A stretch of DNA of 64,000 nucleotides. Source: an uncultured Psychrobacter sp. (lineage in GTDB: Bacteria > Pseudomonadota > Gammaproteobacteria > Pseudomonadales > Moraxellaceae). This document shows, piece by piece, positions 1 through 9,507 of the stretch. Below the pieces are notes generated by a model that saw only the letters and a list, made by a program, of their open reading frames with translations, did not search any database and was not told where the DNA came from. Every line of letters starts with the position of its first letter. Position 1 is the stretch's first letter. Where the stretch lies: the NCBI RefSeq assembly GCF_947495825.1, contig NZ_CANMAH010000001.1:124001-188000 (forward strand), in the 5' to 3' direction. The position numbers and the translations under genes are program-made.

Positions 1-309
1 GGCTGCTATCATCAACGAGCCAAACATCTGAAACATCACGGATATACGATAAAACCAGTCGTCAGGGTCGTATCCTGAGGCAAACCAAGTAAAGCTGGTC
101 CATGCGTTCCAAAGGATAAAAAATGCCACAATAAAGGTCAAAAACCCTGATAAGTCATGCTCACTTAAACGGCTGTAAAAACCATGGGCCGCCGCCGCTA
201 CGGCAATAACATAGACCAAGTCAAACAATAGCTCAAGCGTGGTCGAAGGCCTATGCGACTCACTGGTATCACGCGCTCGAATGGGTTGTACTTTGAGCCT
301 ACTTAGCAT
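1..309 (-). CDS. Low temperature requirement A (LtrA) family membrane protein, N-terminal part
   Basis: This is a partial gene that runs off the left edge; it begins at the ATG complementary to 307-309. The 103 visible residues carry the family's entry motif (TTLELLFDLVYVIAVA) followed by hydrophobic stretches and a WNAWTSFTWFASGYDPDDW segment, typical of the bacterial LtrA family (multi-pass membrane proteins). The molecular role of the family is poorly defined; the name comes from a Listeria cold-growth mutant. It lies on the same strand 56 bases after yejF, with no evident terminator between. The family call rests on the motif; the function is unknown. Confidence 0.8.
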   Translation of the reverse strand, partial: MLSRLKVQPIRARDTSESHRPSTTLELLFDLVYVIAVAAAAHGFYSRLSEHDLSGFLTFIVAFFILWNAWTSFTWFASGYDPDDWFYRISVMFQMFGSLMIAA

Positions 310-365
310 GTATGGTGTTCCAGTTTTTATAAATTCGTATAATTATTTTATTCTAACTGCTTAGA

Positions 366-2063
366 CTAAAGCATACTCGCCTGCAATAATTGCTTGGCAT
401 ACGGATGCTTTGGATTAGCGAAAATAGCTTCAGTAGGTCCAGACTCGATGCACGTGCCTTCTTTTAGTACCATAATATGCTGGCATAAAGCGCGCACAAC
501 CTTTAGATCGTGACTGATAAACACATAACTGATGTGCAATTTTTCTTGAATCTCTCGTAGCAAATTGACTACTGTGACCTGCGTCGTGCTATCAAGCGCG
601 GATGTCGGCTCATCAAGTATCAATAGACTTGGCTGCATCACGAGCGCACGGGCAAGCGCCACCCGCTGACGCTGACCGCCTGATAGCTCATGCGGATAAC
701 GCTGCGCAAACTCAGCAGGCAGGTGCACGGTCGCCAGACTATCCATCACCGCCTGCTGGCGGGCGACCTTATCCACGCCTTGTACTAATAACCCTTCTTC
801 AACTATCTGCATCACCGTCATACGCGGGTTGATACTGGCAAAGGGGTCTTGAAATACCATCTGAATCTGCGAGCGGAATTTTCGCAGCTCACTCCTAGAC
901 AATACCGCGATATCTTGGCCGTTCACCATAATCTGACCACTGATGCGCGCTTGATGACTTAATAATTGGCTCAGCGCAAGGGCAATCGTGGTTTTACCAG
1001 AGCCGGACTCACCAACGATACCGAGCGCCTGCCCTTTTTGCAGCGTCATATCGACGTTTTTTACCGCATCAAACCAGCGTTTGACGCCGCCAAACAGACT
1101 TTTTTCAATTGGAAACTGTACTTGTAAATGACTGACTTGCAATACGGTTGGCCGCTGACTTTCATCCTCAAATAGATCTAATGCTTGCCCAAAATCTTGC
1201 TCGATAAGTGTGCGAGTATAGTCGGCTGCTGGCTGATTAAACACATCTGCAGTTGGCCCTTGTTCGACCGTCTGGCCCTGGCGCATGACGATGACATTGT
1301 CGCTATAGCGTTTGACCAAATTAAGATCATGGCTGATGAGTATCATCGCCATCTGATGCTGCCGCTTGAGCCTATCTAGCAGCTCAAGAATCTCATGCTG
1401 CAGAGTGACATCCAGCGCAGTGGTTGGCTCATCAGCGATTAAGATATCAGGCTGCTGCGCCAACGCCATGGCGATCATTACCCGCTGGCGTTGGCCGCCT
1501 GACAGCTCATGTGGATAGCGGCTTAGCTTGTCAGCAGGGTCAGTAATATTGACATCACTTAGCAAGGCGATACTCCTGTCTCGCCAGTGCTTTTTGGGTA
1601 CGCTGCTTAGACGCAACGACTCGACAATTTGCTTGGCAACGGTGTGCAGCGGGTTCAGCGCTGTCATCGGCTCTTGAAACACCATAGCAATGCGCTGACC
1701 ACGGATAGCGCGCAGCGCTGCATCACGTGTTTTATGATTGCTTATCGGCAATGTTGTCATTTTTGTCGCGTCTGCTAACTGCACCTCACCTGTGACGCTC
1801 AAACTATTTGGTAGCAAGCCCAACAGTGCAAGACTGGCGATCGACTTGCCAGAGCCTGACTCGCCGACGATAGCCAATGTCTTCCCTTGTCGCAGCTCGT
1901 ACGTTAGTTTATCGACTAAGACGATGTCTGCGTCCGTAACGATGCTAAGTTTATCTACGGTTAGCATCAGCTTATTTTGTACATTGCTATGACTGTTGTT
2001 TAAACGGTTGTTTTGCTCAGTAGCAGTTTTCATATTGGCGTTTATCATCTTATCAGTTGTCAT
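366..2063 (-). CDS. yejF: Peptide/microcin C ABC transporter, duplicated ATPase (YejF)
   Basis: This ATPase energises the YejBE permease. Two complete ABC domains are fused in one chain. Each has a Walker A (GESGSGKS in the first, GESGSGKT in the second), a signature LSGGQRQRV and a Walker B with catalytic Glu ([22 protein letters not shown]), and each ends in an H-loop SHDL. The length, about 565 residues, is close to E. coli YejF (529). The reading frame is open 15 codons further upstream. The ATG complementary to 2061-2063 is preferred because it lies immediately after the yejE stop (2065-2067), with a GAGG Shine-Dalgarno-like run inside the end of yejE. It is the last gene of the importer operon. 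Confidence 0.93.
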   Translation of the reverse strand: MTTDKMINANMKTATEQNNRLNNSHSNVQNKLMLTVDKLSIVTDADIVLVDKLTYELRQGKTLAIVGESGSGKSIASLALLGLLPNSLSVTGEVQLADATKMTTLPISNHKTRDAALRAIRGQRIAMVFQEPMTALNPLHTVAKQIVESLRLSSVPKKHWRDRSIALLSDVNITDPADKLSRYPHELSGGQRQRVMIAMALAQQPDILIADEPTTALDVTLQHEILELLDRLKRQHQMAMILISHDLNLVKRYSDNVIVMRQGQTVEQGPTADVFNQPAADYTRTLIEQDFGQALDLFEDESQRPTVLQVSHLQVQFPIEKSLFGGVKRWFDAVKNVDMTLQKGQALGIVGESGSGKTTIALALSQLLSHQARISGQIMVNGQDIAVLSRSELRKFRSQIQMVFQDPFASINPRMTVMQIVEEGLLVQGVDKVARQQAVMDSLATVHLPAEFAQRYPHELSGGQRQRVALARALVMQPSLLILDEPTSALDSTTQVTVVNLLREIQEKLHISYVFISHDLKVVRALCQHIMVLKEGTCIESGPTEAIFANPKHPYAKQLLQASML

Positions 2064-2064
2064 A

Positions 2065-3144
2065 TCAGGAGCGCCTCGGATCAAAGGCATCACGCAGCGC
2101 TTCGCCAACGAAGATGAGCAAGGATAAGATAAAAGTCAGACTAAAAAATCCTGATAGGGCCAGCCAAGGCGCATCAAGGTTGTTTTTGCCTTGTACCATC
2201 AGCTCACCAAGTGACGGCGAGCCAGGCGGTAAGCCATACCCTAAAAAATCTAGCGCGGTTAAGGCAATGATATTGGCCGTTAAGATAAACGGCAACTGCG
2301 ATAAGCTAGAAGCCAAGGCATTGGGCAATATATGCCTCATCATAATACGGCTGTCCGATACCCCAAGATTACGAGCTGCGCGGACATAATCAAAGTTACG
2401 GGCCCGCAAAAACTCGGCGCGTACCAAACCGACCAATCCCATCCAACCAAATAATAGCATCATGGCAAATAGCATAAAGATGCTGGGACTAAACAAGCTG
2501 ACCAAAATAATAATCATAAACAGCTGCGGCATCCCGCCCCACACTTCCATAAATCGCTGGCCTGCCAAATCCACCCAGCCACCGTAATAGCCTTGTATCG
2601 CCCCAACGACAATGCCAATCATCGCCCCTGCCAGCGTCAAAGCGATACCAAACAGCAATGACACCCGCATGCCATAAAGTATGCGTGCCAGCACATCACG
2701 GCCCAAATCATCCGTACCCAGCCAGTTTTGGCTATTGGGAGGCGCAGGATATGGCAGACCCAGCGCAACGTTTGGCGTCTGATCGGCAAAGGGAATGGGC
2801 GGCATCACATAAAAGCCTTGCTCATTAATCAGCGTTTGCACCGCAGGGTCTTTATAATTGGTTTCGGTCTCAAACACACCGCCAAACGTCGTCTCAGGAT
2901 AGGCCTTTAGCACAGGGAAATAATAATCGCCTTGATACTGCACCAGTAGCGGCTTGTCATTGGCAATCACGTTGGCTGCCATACAAAGGACAAATATCAG
3001 GGCAAAAATAGCAAGCGATACGACCCCAAGACGATTACGGCGAAAGCGGTTTAGGCGTGCTTGCCAGATAGGGCTTAAGCGGCGTTTTTTTGTCATCGTC
3101 ATAGACGGACTTGCAGGCGCCGAAGGTAATGGTTGACTTGACAT
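2065..3144 (-). CDS. yejE: Peptide/microcin C ABC transporter permease (YejE)
   Basis: An inner-membrane permease subunit of the BPD_transp_1 family, DppC/OppC side. It starts with a cytoplasmic segment (MSSQPLPSAPASPSMTMTKKRR) and a first helix (LGVVSLAIFALIFVLCMAANVIA). A long periplasmic insert follows, then the core with the NWLGTDDLGRDVLARILYGMRVSL motif. The EAA-type loop reads RAARNLGVSDSRIMMRHILPNAL. The 359 residues fit the YejE subfamily (E. coli 341). Its ATG overlaps the yejB stop by one base (TAATG), which implies translational coupling. Confidence 0.93.
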   Translation of the reverse strand: MSSQPLPSAPASPSMTMTKKRRLSPIWQARLNRFRRNRLGVVSLAIFALIFVLCMAANVIANDKPLLVQYQGDYYFPVLKAYPETTFGGVFETETNYKDPAVQTLINEQGFYVMPPIPFADQTPNVALGLPYPAPPNSQNWLGTDDLGRDVLARILYGMRVSLLFGIALTLAGAMIGIVVGAIQGYYGGWVDLAGQRFMEVWGGMPQLFMIIILVSLFSPSIFMLFAMMLLFGWMGLVGLVRAEFLRARNFDYVRAARNLGVSDSRIMMRHILPNALASSLSQLPFILTANIIALTALDFLGYGLPPGSPSLGELMVQGKNNLDAPWLALSGFFSLTFILSLLIFVGEALRDAFDPRRS

Positions 3145-4214
3145 TAGCGGCCCTCAAAATCAATACGCGGATCAATTAGGTGATAACTTAAATCACTGAT
3201 GAGCTGTAATAGTAGTCCCACTAAGGTAAAGATAAACAGCGTGCCAAATATCACTGGATAATCACGCTGCTGAATGGCTTCAAAACCAAGCAGCCCCAAG
3301 CCATCGAGCTTAAAGATAATCTCAATAAGAAAATTACCGGCAAAGAAAATCCCAACGATGGCCGCGGGGATACCAGCGATAATAATCAGCATGGCATTAC
3401 GAAACACATGACCGTACAGCACTTGACGCGCGCCTAAGCCTTTGGCGCGTGCGGTGAGCACGTACTGTTTACCCAGCTCCTCTAAAAAGCTAAACTTGGT
3501 CAAATAGGTTAAGCCGGCAAAACCACCAACGGTACTTGCTAGCAGCGGCAGTGCCAGATGCCAAAAGTAATCTTTCACTTTACCCAAGGTACTTAACTGA
3601 TCAAAATTCTCGGAGGTTAATCCTTGCAGTGGAAAGATATTCCAGTAGCTACCACCAGCAAAAAACACTAGCAGTATGACAGCAAATACAAACACAGGTA
3701 TCGCATGACCGATAGCCAGCAACATAGCGGTGGCTTTATCAATCCCCGAGCCATGATGCATGGCTTTATAGATGCCAAGTGGGATGGCAATCATATATAT
3801 CAGCAGCGTACTCCACAGCCCAAGCGAGATAGAGACTGGCAGCTTTTCTATAATCAGATCGGACACCGTCTGACCCTTAAAAAACGACTCACCAAAATCT
3901 AGCTGGGCGTAGTTCTTTAGCATCAGCCAAAAGCGCTCAGGCGCTGACTTATCAAAGCCATATTGTGCATTGATCGCGGCTACCATCTCCTCAGATAGGC
4001 CGCGCGTGCCTTGGTAGGTACTATCATTGCCGCCTGCACTGCCCGCACCGATATTGCCACCGAGCGCATTGTCTTTTGCGCCCTGCTCAATCAATGCTAG
4101 CTGCTGCTCCACAGGACCGCCTGGCGCCGCTTGTACAATCACAAAGTTCGCCAACAATATCAAAAATAGCGTCGGTAATATCAGTAGCAATCTTTTTAAG
4201 ATATAACGACCCAT
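3144..4214 (-). CDS. yejB: Peptide/microcin C ABC transporter permease (YejB)
   Basis: This is the DppB/OppB-type inner-membrane permease partner of YejE. It opens with MGRYILKRLLLILPTLFLILLANFVIVQAAPGGPVE, the classic start of this family. The EAA loop reads VLTARAKGLGARQVLYGHVFRNAM. It is 356 residues, near the E. coli YejB size (364). AGGAAG lies about seven bases before the ATG. It is followed directly by yejE and preceded by gloB with a 21-base gap. A Gly/Ala/Ser-rich stretch around residues 50-65 (NIGAGSAGGND) lies in the periplasmic loop. Confidence 0.93.
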   Translation of the reverse strand: MGRYILKRLLLILPTLFLILLANFVIVQAAPGGPVEQQLALIEQGAKDNALGGNIGAGSAGGNDSTYQGTRGLSEEMVAAINAQYGFDKSAPERFWLMLKNYAQLDFGESFFKGQTVSDLIIEKLPVSISLGLWSTLLIYMIAIPLGIYKAMHHGSGIDKATAMLLAIGHAIPVFVFAVILLVFFAGGSYWNIFPLQGLTSENFDQLSTLGKVKDYFWHLALPLLASTVGGFAGLTYLTKFSFLEELGKQYVLTARAKGLGARQVLYGHVFRNAMLIIIAGIPAAIVGIFFAGNFLIEIIFKLDGLGLLGFEAIQQRDYPVIFGTLFIFTLVGLLLQLISDLSYHLIDPRIDFEGR

Positions 4215-4235
4215 AATGGCAGCTTCCTAAAATAA

Positions 4236-5015
4236 TTAGAAGTTGTTTTTCAGCTCACGTAGCGCGGCAAATACTGTCAGTGACTTATCATCATCGATCG
4301 CCATCTTGGCCTTGACGCCTGCGATCACACTCGGCTCTTGTGTGCGCAAAAATACATTAACAGCATGCTCATGCGCTAAAGTCACCGGCAGTGTCGGAAT
4401 GCCTTGGGCGGTTTTTTCTTCTGCTTGCGCCAATGCTTGCTGCATCGCTTCATTGGCAGGCTCAATAGATAAGCCAAAGCGTAGATTGTTGACAGTATAT
4501 TCGTGTGCCGGATATAGGAGCGTCTCAGCTGGCAGTCCGTTTAAACGCTTAAAGCTGTCATGCAGCTGCTCTATCGTTCCTGTAAACACGCGGCCGCAGC
4601 CTGCACTAAATAAGGTGTCGCCGCAAAAGCAGTGCTTTTGCCCATCGATATCTAATATATAAGCCATATGACTGGCTGTATGGCCTGAGACATCCCATAC
4701 TTGCGCCGCGCAGCCCCAAGCACTGACCGTACTGCCGTCCTTAATGGTCTGGTCTTCATCTACCGTATGCTCGCCATGCGCCACCAGATGCGTCATCGGA
4801 TAAGACTCTTGTAGTTCTGCCACGCCGCCGATATGGTCATGGTGATGATGGGTGGTCCAAATCGAGGTAAGCTCCAGCTCATTGTCTTCTAAGTAGGTGA
4901 TGACAGGCGCCGCTTGACCAGGATCAATAACGATGGCTTGCTTGTTACCCTCATTAATGAGTGTCCAAATATAGTTATCGTTGAACGCTTTAATCGGGTG
5001 AATACGAATACTCAT
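4236..5015 (-). CDS. gloB: Hydroxyacylglutathione hydrolase (glyoxalase II)
   Basis: A cytosolic metallo-beta-lactamase-fold enzyme that hydrolyses S-lactoylglutathione to lactate and glutathione, the second step of methylglyoxal detoxification. The binuclear metal motif THHHHDHIGG has H56, H58, D60 and H61. Further ligand regions are GHTASHMAY and FCGDTLFSAGCGR, and AHEYTVNNLRF is the C-terminal family motif. The 259 residues match the family (E. coli GloB 251). The gene sits between yejA and yejB on the same strand, with 93- and 21-base gaps, so it is probably co-transcribed with the importer. This is an unusual place for it. Confidence 0.96.
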   Translation of the reverse strand: MSIRIHPIKAFNDNYIWTLINEGNKQAIVIDPGQAAPVITYLEDNELELTSIWTTHHHHDHIGGVAELQESYPMTHLVAHGEHTVDEDQTIKDGSTVSAWGCAAQVWDVSGHTASHMAYILDIDGQKHCFCGDTLFSAGCGRVFTGTIEQLHDSFKRLNGLPAETLLYPAHEYTVNNLRFGLSIEPANEAMQQALAQAEEKTAQGIPTLPVTLAHEHAVNVFLRTQEPSVIAGVKAKMAIDDDKSLTVFAALRELKNNF

Positions 5016-5108
5016 ATCAAATCCTTACCAGTAGTTATCTTTATTGCTTATGTTTTTATTCAAATCTTGAGAGTAGCTATTTTGGATGACAGATTAAAAA
5101 ATCATTAT

Positions 5109-6950
5109 TTATTGTTTCAAATATTTGTTGACGCGTGCCTCAGCGTCTTTATCAACCCACCAATAATCGATACCGACGGCATTAGTTGGTAGCTTTCGGG
5201 TATGGCGATACTGATCCCAATAAGCCACATTGGTACCAGATTTGCCATACAGCGGTACTACATAATGCCCTGCACGCAGCAGACGATCTAGCACCTGAGT
5301 ATACAAAACAATCTCGTCGCGATTTTCAGCATTCGCAAGTGCAGCTGTTATTTCATCGATGACTGGATTTTTAATACCGGCTGTATTTCTATTGCCAGAT
5401 TGATCGGCCGCCGCACTGCCCCAAAAAGCTGCTTGCTCAGCCCCAGGTGATAAGCTTTGGGCGAACACATCGACCACCATATCATAATCAAAGCGGCGCA
5501 TTCGCTCGTAATATTGTGGCCCATCCACTTGCCGCAAGGTCGCATCAAGCCCTAAACGCTTCAAATTACGAATATAAGGTAATAATACCCGCCCTATGGT
5601 CTCGCCTGTCATCAAAATCTCAATCTGAGCAAGCTTGCCATCAGGCTGATATAGCTGCATATCGTCATAATAAAACCCAGCGTCGAGCAACAACTGTCGC
5701 GCTTTTAGCAGCGCTTCGCGATTAAAGCCACTACCATCACTGGTGGGCAGTTGCCACTCCGCTAGTACCGCTTGACGTTGAATTGGTTCAAGCTTGGATA
5801 ACACTGGACTTAACACCTGCATCTCAGCCGCAGATGGCGTACCAGTAGCGGCAAGCTCTGAGCCATGAAAGAAGCTTTGCAGGCGTTCATACTGCCCATG
5901 AAATAAGGTCTTATTCATCCATTCAAAGTCGTAAGCCGCGGTTAATGCTTGGCGCACGCGAATGTCTTGAAAAAGCGGCCGACGCATATTCATGACCAGC
6001 GCTTGCATCGGTACGGGGTTTTCACTACTAATGGTTTCTTTTTCGATAAGTCCTGCTTTTACCGCTGGGAAATTATAACCGGTTGCCCAATTTGAGGCTC
6101 TGTTTTCAGGGCGGAAACGATATTGTCCAGACTTAAATCCTTCAAAAGCTATCTCATCACTTTGGTAATATACAAACTTAATCATATCAAAGTTATAGCG
6201 ACCGCGATTGACCATCAAATCCCGACCCCAATAATTGGGGTCACGTATATAACTGACCGAACGTCCTGCATCGACGCGGCCAAGCTTATAAGGTCCACTA
6301 CCCATGAGTGGTGTTAGGCTAATTTTTTCAAAGTCCGTATCAATAGAGGATTTGGCAAAAATCGGAAACTGTCCGACTGTTAATAGAATCTCTTTATTAT
6401 CATCAGAGGCAAAGATAAACTTTACTCGCCGCTTATCAATAATCTCAATGTCTTTAATATCACCCAAGTAGCTGCGGATATACATCGGTCCTTTATTGAG
6501 TATGGCGTCATAAGTAGCTTTGACATCATGACTGGTGACCTCTGTACCATCCCAAAAGCGCGCCGCAGGGTTGATATGATAGATAATCCAGCTGGTGTCA
6601 TCCGGATCGTAGGTGACCTTGCTTGCCAGCTGCGGATACATGGTAAAGGCTTCATTTAGAGAGCCTGTCATCAACGTATCATACAGATAATCAGTACCAA
6701 CCATTGCCACACCCGTGGTCATCCATTTATTGGCCGCGTTAAAGGTACCGCGCGCATCAAGCGATAATGTCCCACCTGTTGGTGCATTCGGATTGGCATA
6801 GGGCATGTATGGCGCGTCAATATACTCAGTCGGGCTGTTATGACCAAGTGCAGTCGTAGTGATTGGTACCGCGATACTGGCTGGTATCCAGCTGATAGTG
6901 AGAGCGAGAGCGAGTAAGACGGCTTTTAGCATGGCATTTTTTATCATCAT
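5109..6950 (-). CDS. yejA: Periplasmic peptide-binding protein of the Yej importer (YejA)
   Basis: An extracellular solute-binding protein, family 5. The N-terminus (MMIKNAMLKAVLLALALTISWIPASIAVP) is a good Sec signal peptide. The mature part opens with the YejA-typical ALGHNSPTEYIDAPYMPYANPNAPTGG and shows the family core (LASKVTYDPDDTSWIIYHINPAARFWDGTEVTSHDV). A longer frame exists only from a TTG at 6977. The tandem ATGs at 6950 and 6947 are preferred because AAGG lies just upstream. Length is about 613 residues (E. coli 604). It is the first gene of the yejA-gloB-yejB-yejE-yejF run. Confidence 0.92.
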   Translation of the reverse strand: MMIKNAMLKAVLLALALTISWIPASIAVPITTTALGHNSPTEYIDAPYMPYANPNAPTGGTLSLDARGTFNAANKWMTTGVAMVGTDYLYDTLMTGSLNEAFTMYPQLASKVTYDPDDTSWIIYHINPAARFWDGTEVTSHDVKATYDAILNKGPMYIRSYLGDIKDIEIIDKRRVKFIFASDDNKEILLTVGQFPIFAKSSIDTDFEKISLTPLMGSGPYKLGRVDAGRSVSYIRDPNYWGRDLMVNRGRYNFDMIKFVYYQSDEIAFEGFKSGQYRFRPENRASNWATGYNFPAVKAGLIEKETISSENPVPMQALVMNMRRPLFQDIRVRQALTAAYDFEWMNKTLFHGQYERLQSFFHGSELAATGTPSAAEMQVLSPVLSKLEPIQRQAVLAEWQLPTSDGSGFNREALLKARQLLLDAGFYYDDMQLYQPDGKLAQIEILMTGETIGRVLLPYIRNLKRLGLDATLRQVDGPQYYERMRRFDYDMVVDVFAQSLSPGAEQAAFWGSAAADQSGNRNTAGIKNPVIDEITAALANAENRDEIVLYTQVLDRLLRAGHYVVPLYGKSGTNVAYWDQYRHTRKLPTNAVGIDYWWVDKDAEARVNKYLKQ

Positions 6951-7130
6951 GACCTTATAACTACCCTCTAAACTCAATCAATTTAGGTAACGAAAACTTA
7001 AGTACTGACTGCAAAATAGCCATGTCGCGGAATTTTATCATAACAAACTTCAGTTTTTTAACCTAATGGTTTGCATTATTAAGTATGCGCTACAAAGCCC
7101 TATTCATCCAAAAAAGATGTTAACTTTCAT

Positions 7131-7160
7131 AAAAAAACGCAACTTATAAAAGCTGCGTCT
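7131..7160 (-). terminator. Intrinsic terminator downstream of serC
   Basis: On the minus strand ACGCAGCTT, loop TTAT, AAGTTGCGT forms a nine-pair stem (one G-T) followed by seven T residues. It lies 24 bases past the serC stop and separates serC from yejA. Confidence 0.75.
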
Positions 7161-7183
7161 TTTGTTTTAAAGTCTATACAGAC

Positions 7184-8317
7184 TTAAGCGTGCTTTTTTT
7201 CAAAAGCAATCATAAAGTCAACCAGTTGCTGTACCCATTCAAGCGGTACCGCGTTATAAATACTGGCACGCATACCGCCCACATCACGGTGACCTTTTAG
7301 ATTCATCAAACCTGCCGCCTCTGACTCTTCTAAAAACACCTTATCAAGATTGCTATTGGCTAAGGTAAAAGGCACGTTCATGATAGAGCGATATTCAGGA
7401 GCAACGGGATTGTTATAAAAACTGCTGTCATCGATAGTTTTGTAGAGCAAATCTGCTTTTTGCTGATTGATTTTGCCGATAGCAGCCACGCCACCTTGCT
7501 CCTCTAACCAGTCAAATACCAGTCCGGCCAAGTACCAAGCATAAGTCGCTGGCGTGTTTGACATAGATCCTTTTTCAGCCTGATGCTCGTAGTTCATAAG
7601 TAGCGGGCACCACTCGCTTGCCTGCCCCAATAAATCTTCACGAATAATCACAATAATCAATCCTGCTGGACCGATGTTTTTTTGTGCCCCAGCGTAGATC
7701 ATGCCAAATTTAGACACGTCAATCGGCTGCGACAAAATGCAAGAAGACATATCGGCAATAATAGGTGCATCGACTTGTGGCGGCTCAAACATCTGTAGCC
7801 CATGAATGGTTTCGTTAGCACAGTAGTGAAAGTAAGCCGCATCTTCGCTTAGGCTCCAACCACTTTGGGCTGGCACATCGGTAAAGTTACTGTCTTTGCC
7901 AGTTGCCACTTCATTAACTGCGCCCAACCCCAATGCTTCATAGCGTTTGGCTTCTTTGACCGCTTTACCTGACCAAGCACCCGTTGTCAGATAATCACCG
8001 CGTCCACCATTTAATAAATTAAGAGGAATCGCTGAAAATTGTAAGCTTGCACCGCCTTGTAAAAATAACACCTTATAGTTATCTGGAATGTCCATCAATG
8101 AGCGCAATTTAGCTTCGGCTTTTTCAGTAATTGCGACATATTCTTTACTACGGTGGCTGACCTCCATGACCGACATACCGCGGCCTTGCCAATCAAGTAG
8201 CTCACTTTGTGCGCGCTCAAGCACTGCAGTCGGTATAGTAGCAGGCCCCGCTGAAAAATTAGGGACACGGTGAGTGGTGGTATTGGTAGTTGGTGTAGAG
8301 GTTGTTTTTGTAGACAT
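7184..8317 (-). CDS. serC: Phosphoserine aminotransferase
   Basis: A PLP enzyme converting 3-phosphohydroxypyruvate to phosphoserine (serine biosynthesis); it can also act in PLP synthesis. Family motifs are NFSAGPATIP at the start, LLFLQGGASLQFSAIPLNLL, ADMSSCILSQPIDVSKFGMIYAGAQKNIGPAGL (PLP lysine in AQKN) and GGMRASIYNAV near the end. At 377 residues it is slightly longer than E. coli SerC (362). The excess is a Thr-rich N-terminal leader (MSTKTTSTPTTNTTTHRVP) before the conserved fold. It appears monocistronic: it is bounded by its own terminator and by a 125-base gap to the upstream gene. Confidence 0.96.
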   Translation of the reverse strand: MSTKTTSTPTTNTTTHRVPNFSAGPATIPTAVLERAQSELLDWQGRGMSVMEVSHRSKEYVAITEKAEAKLRSLMDIPDNYKVLFLQGGASLQFSAIPLNLLNGGRGDYLTTGAWSGKAVKEAKRYEALGLGAVNEVATGKDSNFTDVPAQSGWSLSEDAAYFHYCANETIHGLQMFEPPQVDAPIIADMSSCILSQPIDVSKFGMIYAGAQKNIGPAGLIIVIIREDLLGQASEWCPLLMNYEHQAEKGSMSNTPATYAWYLAGLVFDWLEEQGGVAAIGKINQQKADLLYKTIDDSSFYNNPVAPEYRSIMNVPFTLANSNLDKVFLEESEAAGLMNLKGHRDVGGMRASIYNAVPLEWVQQLVDFMIAFEKKHA

Positions 8318-8442
8318 GGCTATTATCCTAAATATGATGAAGTCATCGTTTTTATTTAAATATTAAAGCGCCTAGGGTTAAATTTTAAGGATATTACAAA
8401 TCTGACTTTGTATTTTTTTATTTAACGTCACTAAATCTAAAC

Positions 8443-9375
8443 CTAACTTGATATCTGCTCCCAAAACTGACGTTTAAGGCTACTATCAGCGAGCATTTCA
8501 TCCAAAGTAGGTATAGCAGTAAGCTTAGGATGGTGAAGACCTTCAGGCAGTGCAGTTAATGACGCAACTTGTATCTCTTCGGTGCGACCAATTTTAAATA
8601 TATACCCAGCAAGGCTGGCATTAGCAAGCTCGGCTGTATCCATGCCTGCACAAATCGGAAAGGAAGTTGTCTCACAAGTCATTGATAGCGCTTGCGTGAT
8701 ATTTTGCCACAGTTTTTGACTGTCGTTATTAAGTGCTTGGATATCAACCAAAATCACCCAATCGCCATAGCGGTCACCTTGTAAATCAAATGGTGCTACT
8801 TTTTTAAAGCTATCATCATTGCTGATATCGGCGGCATGCGTTTGCTTGATAGATATATTGGAAGTTGGCGTAACCGTTTCTACTAGAGGTGCAACTGCTT
8901 GCCCAACGTTTTGTGGTATTTGTTGTAAGCTATCTTGAGAGTCACTAGTGCTTGGAGAGCTCGCTGTATGGCTTGTGGTAGTGTCAAAGCTATAGCTTAC
9001 TGGACTTTGTTCATTGGCGTGCAAGCTGATATCTTGAGTCTCGTCACTATCATGAATGACATCATAATCACTAGCAGGCGTATCTGCTATGTTAGATATA
9101 GAGTCTGCCGATTCATCGTCTAATGAGTTATGGTTTGAATGCTCCACAGCGTCTGCATCAACGCTTGGTTGTACAGTGCTTGATTTCTCAGTGCTTTGAT
9201 TCGAGGCGCTTTGGTTAGATAAGTTAGATTGACTCTCGGTAGCCGCCTCAATTTCCGTAATATTGAGCGTCGCTGAATTTGGCTGCACCCAGTGATCGAT
9301 ACCCATCATCGCTAGAATTTGGCGTTGCTGCATACGGCGCTGCAATACAATTAGCGGTTCTTGGATATCACTCAT
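8443..9375 (-). CDS. Probable DNA polymerase III psi subunit (HolD-like), with long acidic insert
   Basis: The ends of this 310-residue protein resemble E. coli HolD. Near the N-terminus RQILAMMGIDHWVQP parallels the HolD segment LQQLGITQW. At the C-terminus IPTLDEMLADSSLKRQFWEQISS parallels its DLRANPTARAALWQQI. Between them, roughly residues 45-190 are a Ser/Asp/Asn/Gln-rich low-complexity linker, followed by a folded region beginning GDRYGDWVILVDIQAL. HolD links the clamp loader (via chi) to SSB. E. coli HolD is only 137 residues, so the linker is a large addition. No rimI neighbour is present, unlike E. coli. The identification is from remembered motif similarity and is moderately secure. 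Confidence 0.55.
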   Translation of the reverse strand: MSDIQEPLIVLQRRMQQRQILAMMGIDHWVQPNSATLNITEIEAATESQSNLSNQSASNQSTEKSSTVQPSVDADAVEHSNHNSLDDESADSISNIADTPASDYDVIHDSDETQDISLHANEQSPVSYSFDTTTSHTASSPSTSDSQDSLQQIPQNVGQAVAPLVETVTPTSNISIKQTHAADISNDDSFKKVAPFDLQGDRYGDWVILVDIQALNNDSQKLWQNITQALSMTCETTSFPICAGMDTAELANASLAGYIFKIGRTEEIQVASLTALPEGLHHPKLTAIPTLDEMLADSSLKRQFWEQISS

Positions 9376-9507
9376 GTATCTTTATTACCCTATTTATCTA
9401 AAATGAATTTACAGGTTTTTAAGGTTAAAAATAAAATTAAAAAAAGATTTGTAACATTCAGCTTCTTACCAGCGAAATACTCATCTAGCTTCCATCAATG
9501 ACATTCA

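Noticed and set aside
2057-2389. 110-codon open frame antisense to yejE
   Set aside because: It overlaps a conserved permease gene and its composition is that of a shadow frame.
4243-4662. 139-codon open frame antisense to gloB
   Set aside because: It is a shadow of a clear enzyme gene, with no start signal and no family features.
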